Both the position numbers and the translations under genes were made by a program. Below the pieces are notes generated by a model. The model made no database searches. It was not told where the DNA came from and was given only the letters and a program-made list of their open reading frames with translations. DNA of 51,245 bases from Planctomycetia bacterium (GTDB lineage: Bacteria > Planctomycetota > Planctomycetia > Pirellulales > UBA1268): the NCBI GenBank assembly GCA_021414115.1, contig JAIOPD010000118.1:1-51245 (forward strand). The letters are read 5' to 3'. This document shows, one piece after another, positions 35,260-43,554 of this stretch (its first letter is position 1; every line of letters starts with the position of its first letter).

Positions 35260-35883
35260 TCACGCCGCCTTGCCGGCGGCGTTGTAGAGATAGGGGTTCA
35301 TCGTCGGGTCGTTGTACATCTTCATCTGGCGGAAGACGCGAAGCGGTCGCTCGCCGGCGAAGATTTCGGTGAGCAACCGATCGGTCGAATCGACGAGGTG
35401 CTGTCGCTGGAGATCGAGGATCGCCAGCCGGCTCGCCGCCTTCTCGATGTGCTCGGGCGTCGCATCCTTCCGCTCGATCTGCTCCCGCATGTGGTATCGG
35501 CGCAACTCGAGGATCGAGAGCCGATCGATGGCGGCGCCAGGCGTCTCGGTGGCGGCGGGAGCCCCTGGGGCGGCCACAATGCCGCGGTCGGCCAGGTCGG
35601 CGATCAGCCAGTCGTCAACCTTCTCGATGCAGTCGTTGCGAAGCTGGTTGTAACGGTCGATCGCCCGCTTCACCTGGGCGATCCGCCCGTCGGTGACATG
35701 CGGCGCTCGAGCGACGTCTTCCTCGTGCCACAGCAGGAAGTTGTAGCGGTGCAGGTCGCAGATCCGCCCGCGAAGCTCCGCCTCGGAATGCTCGGGGTCG
35801 AAGCGATGCCAGTGATCGACCAGGTGCGAGAGCAGGGTGTCGATCGTGGCAAGATCGGCCGGCGGCTGATGGGGCTTCTTCAT
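35260..35883 (-). CDS. DUF4254 family protein
   Basis: A 207-residue cytoplasmic protein of the DUF4254 family, recognised by its C-terminal RPLRVFRQMKMYNDPTMNP segment and the central LHRYNFLLWHEEDVAR. The ATG at 35883 follows an AGGAG site by nine bases. It is mostly helical and basic-acidic mixed, with an Ala/Pro-rich insertion (APGAPAATETPG) near the middle. DUF4254 genes are often found near glycosyltransferase and envelope polysaccharide genes; the biochemical role is unknown. Here it is the last gene of an operon with acyl carrier protein, KS-beta-like protein and ketosynthase, 64 bases after the ketosynthase stop. This suggests that the lipid product of the operon is envelope-linked. 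Confidence 0.85.
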   Translation of the reverse strand: MKKPHQPPADLATIDTLLSHLVDHWHRFDPEHSEAELRGRICDLHRYNFLLWHEEDVARAPHVTDGRIAQVKRAIDRYNQLRNDCIEKVDDWLIADLADRGIVAAPGAPAATETPGAAIDRLSILELRRYHMREQIERKDATPEHIEKAASRLAILDLQRQHLVDSTDRLLTEIFAGERPLRVFRQMKMYNDPTMNPYLYNAAGKAA

Positions 35884-35947
35884 GGCGGTGGTCTCCTGTC
35901 GCGAGTGCATGTCGGTGGTGATGAATCCAGGACGTTGGCCATGGTCC

Positions 35948-37183
35948 TCAGGCGGCGCGGAACACGAGGCAGAGGTTCGAGCCGCCGAAGCCAAATGAGT
36001 TGCTCGCAGCGATCCTGACCCGCCGGGGCCGGGCCACGAGCGGCACATGGTCGAGTCGGCACTGCACGTCGGGGCGTTCGAGATTCACGGTGGGGGGCAC
36101 GGTCTGTCGCTCGATCGCCACCAGGCACGCCATCGCCTCGAAGGCAGCGGCGCCGCTGATCATGTGGCCCGACATGCTCTTGGTCGAACTCACCGGAATG
36201 CCATCGGCTGCGTCGCCCAAGGCCATGCGGATGGCGCCGGCCTCGGCGACGTCGCCCACGGGCGTGCCCGCGGCATGCGCGTTGACGTAATCGACCTCGC
36301 GGGGACTGACGGCCGCGTCGATGAGCGCCGCGGTGATGGCCTCTGCCGCATGCACCGGATCGGTGCTTGGGATCACCATGTGCGCACCGTCGCTCGACAT
36401 CCCGACGCCGGCGAGCTCGCCACGGATCCGCGCCCCGCGGGCCCGGGCTTCCGACTGCCGCTCGAGTACGAAAAACGCCCCCCCTTCACCCATGACGAAT
36501 CCGTCACGATCGCCATCGAAGGGTCGGGATGCCTTGGCGGGATCGTCGCTCCGCCGCGACAGGGCCCGCAGGTTGTAGAAGGCGGCGAGCGCCGTGGGGC
36601 TGAGAATGTCGCAGCCCCCGACGAGGCACGCATCGATCCAGCCGGCTTCAATCCAGGCGCGGCCCATCGCCATCGCGTAGCCGCTCGACGCGCAGGCGGC
36701 GGCCACCGTCACGGCAGGCCCGGCAATGCCCAGCCGCCGCGCGAGCCGATGCACGAGCGTGCGGTCGCGGGAGGCACCGAAGACCTGGCCGCCCCCGTCG
36801 AGAAAGTCGAGCTCCCATGTCTTGAGATGCTCGGCGCCCAGCCCGAGCACGACGCCGAGCCTCGGCCCGCCCGCGGCCGGCAGGCCCGCATCGTCCAGCG
36901 CGGAGGCGAGCGGTCCGAGACAGAGTCGTTCCAGTCGATCGAGCGCGAGAAACTCGTCCGCCGGAAGGCCCGTGACACCGGCCGGCGGAATCGGGATCTC
37001 GGTGACCGGCGCGGCAAACTGGACCGACTCTCTGGCATGGGGCCCGGGTTCGATCGCCCGCACGCCGGAGCGGCCCGCCAGCAGGTTGTCGGCGATCTCG
37101 TCGAATCGGCATCCCAAAGGAGACGCCGCACCGATGCCGGTCACGACCACGGGTTCCCGATGGCCGCGTCTTTCTGCATTCAT
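35948..37183 (-). CDS. Beta-ketoacyl-ACP synthase (KAS II/KS-alpha type)
   Basis: A 411-residue ketosynthase with an intact Cys-His-His triad: C164 in AACASSGYAM, H303 in NAHAAGTPVGD and H340 in KSMSGHMISG. It condenses an acyl group with malonyl-ACP. The N-terminus PVVVTGIGAASPLG and C-terminus NSFGFGGSNLCLVF are typical and length is normal for KAS II. The ATG at 37183 overlaps the TGA of the KS-beta-like gene upstream (ATGA), as is common for KS heterodimers. An ACP gene begins the operon. No ketoreductase, dehydratase or malonyltransferase is nearby, so this is not a complete fatty-acid gene set and the reductive steps must come from elsewhere or be absent. Substrate is unknown. Confidence 0.92.
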   Translation of the reverse strand: MNAERRGHREPVVVTGIGAASPLGCRFDEIADNLLAGRSGVRAIEPGPHARESVQFAAPVTEIPIPPAGVTGLPADEFLALDRLERLCLGPLASALDDAGLPAAGGPRLGVVLGLGAEHLKTWELDFLDGGGQVFGASRDRTLVHRLARRLGIAGPAVTVAAACASSGYAMAMGRAWIEAGWIDACLVGGCDILSPTALAAFYNLRALSRRSDDPAKASRPFDGDRDGFVMGEGGAFFVLERQSEARARGARIRGELAGVGMSSDGAHMVIPSTDPVHAAEAITAALIDAAVSPREVDYVNAHAAGTPVGDVAEAGAIRMALGDAADGIPVSSTKSMSGHMISGAAAFEAMACLVAIERQTVPPTVNLERPDVQCRLDHVPLVARPRRVRIAASNSFGFGGSNLCLVFRAA

Positions 37184-38022
37184 GCGGCGGCCCTCAGCGG
37201 CATGTCGACCGGCGGCGTTCCCTGGGCGGCGGCCAGTGGCCGCGCGGCCACGCGGATCTGGGCGCCCCATGGGCAGGTCACGGACCAGGCCGCGAGTGCG
37301 GAGCCCGAGGCGCACATGTCGAGTGCGCGGGCGAACGCGACGAGGTCGGCGGTGGCTTCAGCCGCGTCGCCAGCGGCCGCGTGGAGCGAGAGCGTGAGGG
37401 CGGCCTGATCGGCCACCGCGGCCGGCGCGACGAGCATCGCCAGGGCCCGGCACAGGGGGTCATCGGTCGGCGCGCCGGTGGTGTCGAGGAGCGGCTCGGT
37501 CGCCCACTCCGTGACGATCACCCAGGCGGCGTTGCAACCTGCGGCCGCCCCCGGCTGGAAAAGCGAGAGGGCCGCGAACAGACCTTCGGCCAGCGCATCG
37601 GGGCCGCCGCCCACGCCGATGTGCGGCCCGTGCATGCCGAGCGCCACGCTCACGGCACCGGCGAGCGAATGGAGCGAACACTGCGGGACGATATGGGGCG
37701 ATATCATGACGCCGCCGCCGACGCGGAGTTGGGCGAGCGACCGTGCGGTGGCAATCCGTCCCGCCTGACACGGGGCTGCGATCACGCCGCAGCGATCGAA
37801 ATCACCTTTCGCATCGAGCGTGGCGATGGCCGCCAGGACGGCCCGCACCGCCGTGACCGTGTGCTCGTCGCAGTGGCGGAGGAATCGCGCTGGCAGCGGA
37901 GGCGCGGCCGGCGGCGACGGCTCGTCGCGCAGCCTGCCCATCTCCGAATACCGCGCCTCGAAGAAGGCGTGGCAGCGGATCGCGCAGTCGGGCTGGCGGG
38001 ATGTCGGGATGGGTGGGTGCAT
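37180..38022 (-). CDS. Ketosynthase-like protein lacking the active-site Cys (KS-beta/chain-length-factor-like)
   Basis: A 280-residue degenerate ketosynthase-like protein, shorter than a full KS (about 410). The segment CSLHSLAGAVSVALGMHGP followed by HIGVGGGPDALAEGLFAAL aligns with the active-site region of the downstream ketosynthase, but the catalytic Cys position falls on Pro/Gly, and the two catalytic His motifs are not visible. This matches the N-terminal-only beta-ketoacyl synthase family that includes chain-length factors of aryl-polyene-type systems. It probably pairs with the active ketosynthase encoded next, whose ATG overlaps its TGA. Start: ATG at 38022 (MHPPIPTSRQ), 62 bases after the ACP gene. 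Assignment as KS-beta is inference from partial similarity and context. Confidence 0.7.
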   Translation of the reverse strand: MHPPIPTSRQPDCAIRCHAFFEARYSEMGRLRDEPSPPAAPPLPARFLRHCDEHTVTAVRAVLAAIATLDAKGDFDRCGVIAAPCQAGRIATARSLAQLRVGGGVMISPHIVPQCSLHSLAGAVSVALGMHGPHIGVGGGPDALAEGLFAALSLFQPGAAAGCNAAWVIVTEWATEPLLDTTGAPTDDPLCRALAMLVAPAAVADQAALTLSLHAAAGDAAEATADLVAFARALDMCASGSALAAWSVTCPWGAQIRVAARPLAAAQGTPPVDMPLRAAA

Positions 38023-38084
38023 GGTGCGACGGTCCGGAGTCGACGGCGGACGCCCCGGAACGCCGAGGCGAATAACGTCGGGTT

Positions 38085-38351
38085 TCAGGCCGCTTGACTG
38101 CCGGCCTTGGCGGCGAGTTTGCGATCAAGCACGTCGAGGATGTCGCCCACGGTCGTGATGTCTTCGAGCAACTCGGTCTCGATCTGGATGCCGAAGCGGC
38201 TCTCGATGTGGAGCACCAGGCCGGCCATGTCGAGCGAATCGAGGTTCAGCCCCTCGCGAAGCGACGTCGACTCCTGCAGGCCCGGGTACGTCTCGCCGGT
38301 TTCCTTCTCGAGGAGCTCGTGGACGATGGCCGAAAGTTCCTGACGATTCAT
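38085..38351 (-). CDS. Acyl carrier protein
   Basis: An 88-residue acyl carrier protein. The phosphopantetheine attachment site is S39 in L-N-L-D-S-L-D-M, followed by a helix-II-like AGLVLHIESRFGIQIE. The ATG at 38351 follows a GGAGG ribosome site by about seven bases. It carries a growing acyl chain as thioester to the neighbouring ketosynthase. It begins the four-gene leftward operon ACP, KS-beta-like, ketosynthase, DUF4254, and is divergent from a VanZ-like gene. Compared with housekeeping AcpP it has a longer Ala/Lys-rich C-terminus (KLAAKAGSQAA) and Thr/Val changes after the helix, and is therefore likely a dedicated ACP. Confidence 0.93.
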   Translation of the reverse strand: MNRQELSAIVHELLEKETGETYPGLQESTSLREGLNLDSLDMAGLVLHIESRFGIQIETELLEDITTVGDILDVLDRKLAAKAGSQAA

Positions 38352-38498
38352 GGGGCAAGCCTCCAAGCAAGTGGTCGGGTGGGGAGGCGGGGAAGGTAGC
38401 GGAAGGCACCGTACCGGCGAAGAGCAAAAAACCCTGTATTCTTTCGCTACCGGAAGGGCCATGATGGTGGTTCGCTCCGACTCCCCGCCGGGACAGTG

Positions 38499-38903
38499 AT
38501 GCCGACTCCGGGATTCGCAGAACGCCGCCCCAGGATGACCCGCGGATTCGCGCTGTGCACCGTCGCCTATGCGATCGTGCTCGTGAGCGCCACGCACTAT
38601 CCGCGGCCCGAGGAACTCCTCGGGCCGAATGCCCCGTCCGACAAGACGCTCCACTTCCTTGCCTACGCCACACTGGCGACGCTGGTCGGCGCGACGCTTC
38701 TGGTGTCGGGCCGCTGGACGGCGTGGACGGCCGGATGGCTCGGGATCGCGATGGCGGTGTTCGGCGTCGTCGATGAACTCACACAGCCCCTGTTCGGCCG
38801 TGCCGCCGAGCCGCTCGACTGGGTCTACGATTGCGTCGGCATCTCAGGGGGCCTGTTGGCCGTCGCCGCCGTCGCGTTCACGATCGCCCGACGTCACAGA
38901 TGA
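38499..38903 (+). CDS. VanZ-like family membrane protein
   Basis: A 134-residue membrane protein of the VanZ-like family with four hydrophobic helices. Family markers are SDKTLHFLAYATLA (D-K-x-x-H-F-x-A-Y) and VVDELTQPLFGRAAEPLDWVYDCVG (D-E-x-x-Q followed by D-x-x-x-x). The family's function is unknown; VanZ itself gives low-level teicoplanin resistance. The ATG at 38499 is chosen; ATG 38535 (MTRGFALCTVAY) would remove a 12-residue polar leader and is an equally good alternative. It is divergent from the acyl carrier protein gene and stands alone, with a repeat-bearing gap to its right. Confidence 0.88.
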   Translation: MPTPGFAERRPRMTRGFALCTVAYAIVLVSATHYPRPEELLGPNAPSDKTLHFLAYATLATLVGATLLVSGRWTAWTAGWLGIAMAVFGVVDELTQPLFGRAAEPLDWVYDCVGISGGLLAVAAVAFTIARRHR

Positions 38904-38918
38904 CGTTCACGGCGACAC

Positions 38919-38954
38919 GCCTTCCATCAGGAAGCCCCAATCGCGAGCGCGAGG
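38919..38954 (-). repeat. Dispersed 36-base hairpin repeat, copy F (inverted)
   Basis: Read on the minus strand, this copy matches copy A at 23 of 25 core positions and keeps the hairpin CTTCC-TGAT-GGAAG with a changed loop. It lies 15 bases after the VanZ stop, between convergent genes. Confidence 0.7.
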
Positions 38955-39008
38955 ACTCCGCCCACGCGCGTGTTCCGTGCCGTGCCGCCTTCAGGGCCGC
39001 CCCCGGGG

Positions 39009-39983
39009 TCAGTAGTTCGGGGTCGGGGCGCGGAAATCCGCGATGCTGACCGACTTGAACCAGTCGATCGTCTTGGCAAGCCCTTCGCGGAGCGGCACCG
39101 TCGGCTCCCAGCCAAGATGCTTCTTCGCCAGCGTGATGTCGGGCCGCCGTCGCTCCGGATCGTCCACGGGTAGGGGCTTCTCGATAAGCTGCGACCGCGA
39201 CCCCGTCAGTTCGAGCGTCAGTTCGGCGAGTTGCCGGATCGTGAACTCGCCCGGGTTGCCGATGTTCACAGGGCCGATGAAGTCGTCGGGGCCGTCCATC
39301 ATCCGCACCATGCCTTCGACGAGGTCGTCGCGGTAGCAGAAGCTGCGGGTCTGGGCCCCCGAGCCAAAGATCGTGATCGATTCGCCGGCGAGTGCCTGAC
39401 GAATGAAGTTGGAGACCACGCGGCCGTCGAAAGGATGCATCCGCGGCCCGTACGTATTGAAGATCCGTACGATCCGCACGTTGACGCCGTTGGCGCGATG
39501 GTAATCCATGAAGAGCGTCTCGGCCGCCCGCTTCCCTTCGTCGTAGCAGGCCCGCGGGCCGATGGGGTTCACGGAGCCGCGGTAACTCTCCGGCTGCGGA
39601 TGCACTTCGGGGTCGCCGTAGACCTCGCTCGTCGAGGCCTGCAGCACCTTCGCCCGGCAGCGCTTCGCCATACCGAGCACGTTGATCGCCCCCATCACGC
39701 TCGTCTTCATCGTCTTGATGGGGTTGTACTGGTAATGACCCGGGGCCGCCGGGCAGGCGAGGTTGTAGATCTCGTCGACCTCCAGCCAGAGCGGGTGAAT
39801 GACATCGTGCCGCAGGAGCTCGAAGTTGCCGCGGCCAAGCAGATGGGCGACGTTCGACTTCTGGCTGGTGAAGAAGTTGTCGACGCAGATGACGTCGTGC
39901 CCCGCGTCGACCAGTCGTTCACAGAGGTGGCTGCCGAGGAAGCCCGCGCCGCCGGTGACGAGGATCCGTTTGATCGAGGCCAT
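39009..39983 (-). CDS. UDP-glucuronate decarboxylase (UDP-xylose synthase)
   Basis: A 324-residue short-chain dehydrogenase/reductase converting UDP-glucuronate to UDP-xylose in the cytoplasm. The NAD-binding motif is T-G-G-A-G-F-L-G at residues 10-17, and the catalytic Y147-x-x-x-K151 sits in [37 protein letters not shown] and [18 protein letters not shown] are hallmarks of the UXS subgroup. The ATG at 39983 lies seven bases after GGGAG; the ATG at 39989 is only one base from it. UDP-xylose or its derivatives would feed cell-envelope or exopolysaccharide glycosylation. The gene stands alone and is divergent from the Tat-exported isomerase-like gene. Confidence 0.93.
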   Translation of the reverse strand: MASIKRILVTGGAGFLGSHLCERLVDAGHDVICVDNFFTSQKSNVAHLLGRGNFELLRHDVIHPLWLEVDEIYNLACPAAPGHYQYNPIKTMKTSVMGAINVLGMAKRCRAKVLQASTSEVYGDPEVHPQPESYRGSVNPIGPRACYDEGKRAAETLFMDYHRANGVNVRIVRIFNTYGPRMHPFDGRVVSNFIRQALAGESITIFGSGAQTRSFCYRDDLVEGMVRMMDGPDDFIGPVNIGNPGEFTIRQLAELTLELTGSRSQLIEKPLPVDDPERRRPDITLAKKHLGWEPTVPLREGLAKTIDWFKSVSIADFRAPTPNY

Positions 39984-40143
39984 GGGCATCTCCCGAGTTT
40001 CGACCGGTACCGTAGCAGATCCCACGCCGTTCCTCCGCTGCCGTGGAGGCTTGCATCGACTCCCCCGCATCGCGAGACTGTGGCGGGTCGGACGAGTCCT
40101 CGTAAGTCTATTTCAAGTTGATGCCGTCACCATGGGAGAGGTC

Positions 40144-41094
40144 ATGTCGCCCGGACATTCTCCCACGACCGACCAGATCACCCGTCGCAAGGCGATCACC
40201 GCGGTCGCCGGCACGCTCGCCGCGGCCGCACCGCTCGAATGGTTACACTCACCCGCAGGAGCCGCTCCCATGAAGGGCCGCATCAAACAGTCGCTCGTCC
40301 ACTGGTGCTACAACATCGCCGGCGACCAGTGGACCACCGAGAAGATGTGCCAGGTTGCCAAGGATCTCGGCTGCGTCTCGATCGAACTCTCCGCCCCGGA
40401 AGACTGGCCCACGCTGAAGAAGCACGGCCTGATCTGTGCCCTGGCCCCCAACGGTATGCCCGGCGCGCCGTTCATGAAGGGCTTCAACAACCCCCGCTAT
40501 CACGACGAAGTGATCGCCCGAACCTCCGAGATGATCGACGCCTGCGCGGCGGCCGGCTTTCCGGCCGTGATCGCCTTCACGGGCTACAAGTGGCGCGACG
40601 CCGACGACCCGAAGAGCGGCGAGATCTCGGCCGACGAGGGGGCCGCCAACTGCGTGAAGGGACTGAAGCAGATCGCGTCCCACGCCGAGAAGAAGGGCGT
40701 GACGATCTGCCTCGAGCATCTCAACACCCGCGATGACACGCATCCGATGAAGGGGCACCCCGGCTACCAGGGCGACGACATCGACTTTGTGGCGAACATC
40801 GTGCGACAGGTGGGCTCGCCCCGCGTGAAGCTGCTGTTCGACTTCTACCACGTGCAGGTGATGAACGGCGACCTCATCCGCCGCGTCGAGCAGTGCAAGG
40901 ACGTGATCGGCCACATCCACACCGCCGGCTGCCCGGGCCGCGGCGAACTCGACGAGCATCAAGAGATCAACTATCCGCCGCTGATGCGGAAGTTGCTCGA
41001 CATCGATTACACGGGCTACGTCGGCCAGGAGTTCATTCCCACCCGTGACGCCCTCGCCGGACTCAAGCAGGCCGTCGCGCTCTGCGACGTCTGA
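40144..41094 (+). CDS. Tat-exported sugar isomerase/epimerase TIM-barrel protein (hydroxypyruvate-isomerase-like)
   Basis: A 316-residue TIM-barrel protein of the hydroxypyruvate isomerase/xylose-isomerase-like superfamily. A Tat signal (I-T-R-R-K-A-I-T-A-V-A-G) occupies the first about 40 residues, so the protein is predicted to be exported folded. The mature part starts near MKGRIKQSLVHWCYN and carries the metal-ligand segments ICLEHLNTRDDTHPMKGHPG, LLFDFYHVQVMNGD, GHIHTAGCPGRGELD and GQEFIPT, each with the expected Glu/Asp/His. The ATG at 40144 lies 5 bases after GGGAG; the in-frame ATG at 40132 lacks such a site. Similar exported isomerases are frequent in planctomycetes; the substrate is unknown. 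It is a single gene, convergent with glycerate kinase. Confidence 0.88.
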   Translation: MSPGHSPTTDQITRRKAITAVAGTLAAAAPLEWLHSPAGAAPMKGRIKQSLVHWCYNIAGDQWTTEKMCQVAKDLGCVSIELSAPEDWPTLKKHGLICALAPNGMPGAPFMKGFNNPRYHDEVIARTSEMIDACAAAGFPAVIAFTGYKWRDADDPKSGEISADEGAANCVKGLKQIASHAEKKGVTICLEHLNTRDDTHPMKGHPGYQGDDIDFVANIVRQVGSPRVKLLFDFYHVQVMNGDLIRRVEQCKDVIGHIHTAGCPGRGELDEHQEINYPPLMRKLLDIDYTGYVGQEFIPTRDALAGLKQAVALCDV

Positions 41095-41144
41095 GCAGGG
41101 CGGCGACCAGCGGCCGCGAAGGCCGGCACGGAGCGCGGTGATGT

Positions 41145-41181
41145 GGAGGACGTCCTCCCCGCGCTCGTGCTTGGGGCTGCC
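41145..41181. repeat. Palindrome followed by dispersed hairpin repeat, copy E
   Basis: GGAGGACGTCCTCC (41145-41158) is a perfect 14-base palindrome. It runs directly into a copy of the 25-base repeat core (41157-41181, 23 matches), which itself continues into CGAGAGCCC, a shortened version of the 19114-type arm. It lies between two convergent genes and may act as a bidirectional terminator. Confidence 0.6.
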
Positions 41182-41195
41182 CGAGAGCCCGCACG

Positions 41196-42584
41196 TCATG
41201 GTCGGGCAAGGATGAGCCGCACGTCGGCGACGTTGGTGCCTGTCGGCCCGGTGCGGATCAGACCGCCGACGGCATCGAGCAGCGGGTGGGCGTCGCACCT
41301 GCGGACCGCGGTGGCCACGTCGAGCCGCCGCGTCGCGACCGCGGCCGCCACCTCGGCGTCGACCATGCCTCCAGCCGCGTCGGTCGGGCCGTCCTCACCG
41401 TCCGTGCCGATACTCGCCACCGCCAGTTTCCGAGGCCACTCACCGCTCCAGGCGGCGAGCGCCGCAAGCACCGTTTGCTGATTGCGGCCGCCAAGGCCGT
41501 GATCGCGCGGCAGAACGACCGTGGCCTCGCCCCCTTCGATGATCGCCCGCGGGCGGCCGTCCGCCACCGCCGCGGCGGAGAGCAGCGTTGCATCCCGCGC
41601 GAGCCGGCCGCCCACGCTGTCGGCCGACTCCTCCTCGGTCGAAGTCGATTGCACCACCGTTTCATAGCCGAGCCGGCGAGCCATCGCGGCCGCGGCCTCG
41701 ACCGCCGTAGCGTTGGTGCCGAGCAGTACGTGGCTCACGCGGCATCCCCGCGGCGTCGTCCAGCCGCCGGCGGACGCCGCGCCGTCGAACGGCGACCGGG
41801 CCGCCGACGCCTCCCGCTCCAGCAGTCGCGTGATCGCCGGATCGACGTCGAGGGCGGCGTACCGCCGGAGCACGTCGAGAGCGGCGGCGGGGTCGGCGAT
41901 CACGGGCATGCAGGGCCCCGACGCGATCAGGTCGAGCGAGTCTCCGATGATGTCGGAAAGCACGAGCGTCACCATCCGGCCGGCCGAGCACTCCCGGGCG
42001 AGGCCGCCCGCCTTCACGATGCTGAGCGGCTGCCGCACGGTGTTGAGGTCACGGATGCTGGCTCCGGACCCCGAGAGGTGGCGGACCAGGGCGATCGTAC
42101 CGGCGAGCGACACACCGTCGCGAGGCTCCTCGATCAGCGCTGACCCTCCGCCCGTCACGATCACGATCGCGAGGTCGGCGGCTCCACATTCCGCGAGCAT
42201 GCCCCGCATCTCGCGGCTGGCGGCAACGGCCGCCGGAGTCGGCAGGTTCGCAGCCAGAGGCCGGGTCTCGCGGACCTCGACGTGGGCGAGCCGCCGGCCA
42301 GAGCCTTCAGGAACGCTCACGAGACCCGCCACCTGGAGACCGGACGAGACCGCGGCCGCGAGCAGTCGCTCGACCGCTGCTGCCACCCCGGCGGCCGCCT
42401 TTCCACCCCCCACCACGATCACCCTGCCACGCAGAGCCACGGGTGGCGAAAACGGTTTTCCATCGAGCAGAAGTTCCCGGCCGGCAAGAGTGATCCTCGT
42501 CGGCACGAGCGACTCCGGTCGCACGGCGTCGATCGCGGCCGTGCGAATGCAATCGACGTCGGCCGTGATGGCTGCGGGAGTCAT
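41196..42584 (-). CDS. Glycerate 2-kinase (GckA/DUF4147-MOFRL family)
   Basis: A 462-residue glycerate kinase of the MOFRL family, converting D-glycerate to 2-phosphoglycerate with ATP. Family landmarks appear in order: VIVVGGGKAAAGVA, VTGGGSALIEEP, IRDLNTVRQPLSIVKAGGL, LSDIIGDSLDLIASGP and GTDGEDGPTDAAGGMVDAE. In the usual NTVRxxLSxIKGG, K is replaced by Q (NTVRQPLSIVKAGG). The ATG at 42584 overlaps the TGA of the upstream unknown gene (ATGA), so the two are co-translated. Glycerate may come from sugar-acid degradation. Length is normal. A palindrome and repeat follow the stop. Confidence 0.92.
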   Translation of the reverse strand: MTPAAITADVDCIRTAAIDAVRPESLVPTRITLAGRELLLDGKPFSPPVALRGRVIVVGGGKAAAGVAAAVERLLAAAVSSGLQVAGLVSVPEGSGRRLAHVEVRETRPLAANLPTPAAVAASREMRGMLAECGAADLAIVIVTGGGSALIEEPRDGVSLAGTIALVRHLSGSGASIRDLNTVRQPLSIVKAGGLARECSAGRMVTLVLSDIIGDSLDLIASGPCMPVIADPAAALDVLRRYAALDVDPAITRLLEREASAARSPFDGAASAGGWTTPRGCRVSHVLLGTNATAVEAAAAMARRLGYETVVQSTSTEEESADSVGGRLARDATLLSAAAVADGRPRAIIEGGEATVVLPRDHGLGGRNQQTVLAALAAWSGEWPRKLAVASIGTDGEDGPTDAAGGMVDAEVAAAVATRRLDVATAVRRCDAHPLLDAVGGLIRTGPTGTNVADVRLILARP

Positions 42585-43435
42585 TCGTCGCGCGACAGGG
42601 GGAAGTTCTTGGGGTCGAACCGCGAGAGGTCGATGCCGCCTCGTGATTCCTCTTCGAGCAGCTTGACTCGCATCTCGAGCCGTTCGATGCGGCGGGCGAG
42701 GAGTGCCGGTGATTCCGCCGATGGCGCCATGGGAGTGACCCGCGGCACGGCTGGGTAGCCGAGTTGCCGCTGCAGGGCCGCGAAAAAGAAGAGCGGGTCC
42801 TTGCCGCGATTGGCCCGCGCGATCCGTCCCTCCTTGTCGCCGAAGAGGATCGCCCGATCGGGCTCCGGGGCGACCCGGCCCGCCACCAGTGCATCCCGCT
42901 TCCCGATCCGCCAATACTCCGGGCTCCGCACGAAGACCAGATCGGCCAGGTCGATCAGTCCGACCTGCCGCGACACCGTCTCGATCCACGCCTTCCAGTC
43001 GGCATCGAAGACGTCGTCGGCGGCGACCGCGGCGAGGCCGCGGGCGTAATCGAGGCGATTTCGGGACAGACACTCGAAGCGGTAGAGGAAGAGTCCTTGC
43101 GGCGTCGTGCCCTCGCCGCGGTAAGTCGCCTCGCGCTCGAGCATCGCCAGCGCCGTCCGCATGTCGAATCGCCCCCCCTCTTGCTCGGCGGCGGCGATCA
43201 CGAACGTCTGGAACGCCGTGAAATAGTGCCGCAGCCGCGCCATGGCCGTGGAGAGCGTACCGACCAGCTTCAGCTCTCCCGCCAGGTAGTCGAGCGCCAT
43301 CGGCAACTTCGACGTGGCGAGCACCTCCTGCCCGATCGCGACGAGCGCCTCCTGAGCCGCGATTCCGCCGCTGATCCGCTCGGCAAACGACCGAAACAGG
43401 TAGGCCTGTTCGATGTATTCCTCACGGTCGAGCAT
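42581..43435 (-). CDS. Unknown protein coupled to glycerate kinase
   Basis: A 284-residue soluble protein I do not recognise. The ATG at 43435 follows GGAG by 5 bases and starts MLDREEYIEQAYLFRSF. The first half is all helical and the middle contains RNRLDYARGLAAVAADD and DLVFVRSPEYWR; the last 40 residues form a coiled-coil-like helix (LLARRIERLEMRVKLLEEE) ending in a DPKNFPLSRDE tail. There is no signal peptide or membrane segment. Its stop overlaps the glycerate kinase start, so the two are translated together and may share a pathway, but no catalytic motif is visible. It is divergent from the riboflavin gene. Likely a planctomycete lineage protein. Confidence 0.75.
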   Translation of the reverse strand: MLDREEYIEQAYLFRSFAERISGGIAAQEALVAIGQEVLATSKLPMALDYLAGELKLVGTLSTAMARLRHYFTAFQTFVIAAAEQEGGRFDMRTALAMLEREATYRGEGTTPQGLFLYRFECLSRNRLDYARGLAAVAADDVFDADWKAWIETVSRQVGLIDLADLVFVRSPEYWRIGKRDALVAGRVAPEPDRAILFGDKEGRIARANRGKDPLFFFAALQRQLGYPAVPRVTPMAPSAESPALLARRIERLEMRVKLLEEESRGGIDLSRFDPKNFPLSRDE

Positions 43436-43508
43436 GGAAACTCCGGATTCGCCGAAAACCAGCCGGCACGCCACGGGGTGACGCCGCAGCCACTGCCCGC
43501 CTGCATCC

Positions 43509-43514
43509 TATAAT
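43509..43514 (+). promoter_or_regulatory. TATAAT -10-like hexamer before ribBA
   Basis: A perfect TATAAT at 43509-43514 stands out in a GC-rich genome and overlaps an in-frame ATG (43513). If it is a -10 element, transcription begins near 43521 and translation must start later, at the ATG at 43555. No matching -35 hexamer is evident at the right distance. Confidence 0.4.
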
Positions 43515-43554
43515 GGAGACTGCCGACCACAGCCACCCTTTCACGGCGGACCGC

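Noticed and set aside
43436..43554. FMN riboswitch upstream of ribBA
   Set aside because: The gap is too short and none of the conserved RFN-element blocks is present.
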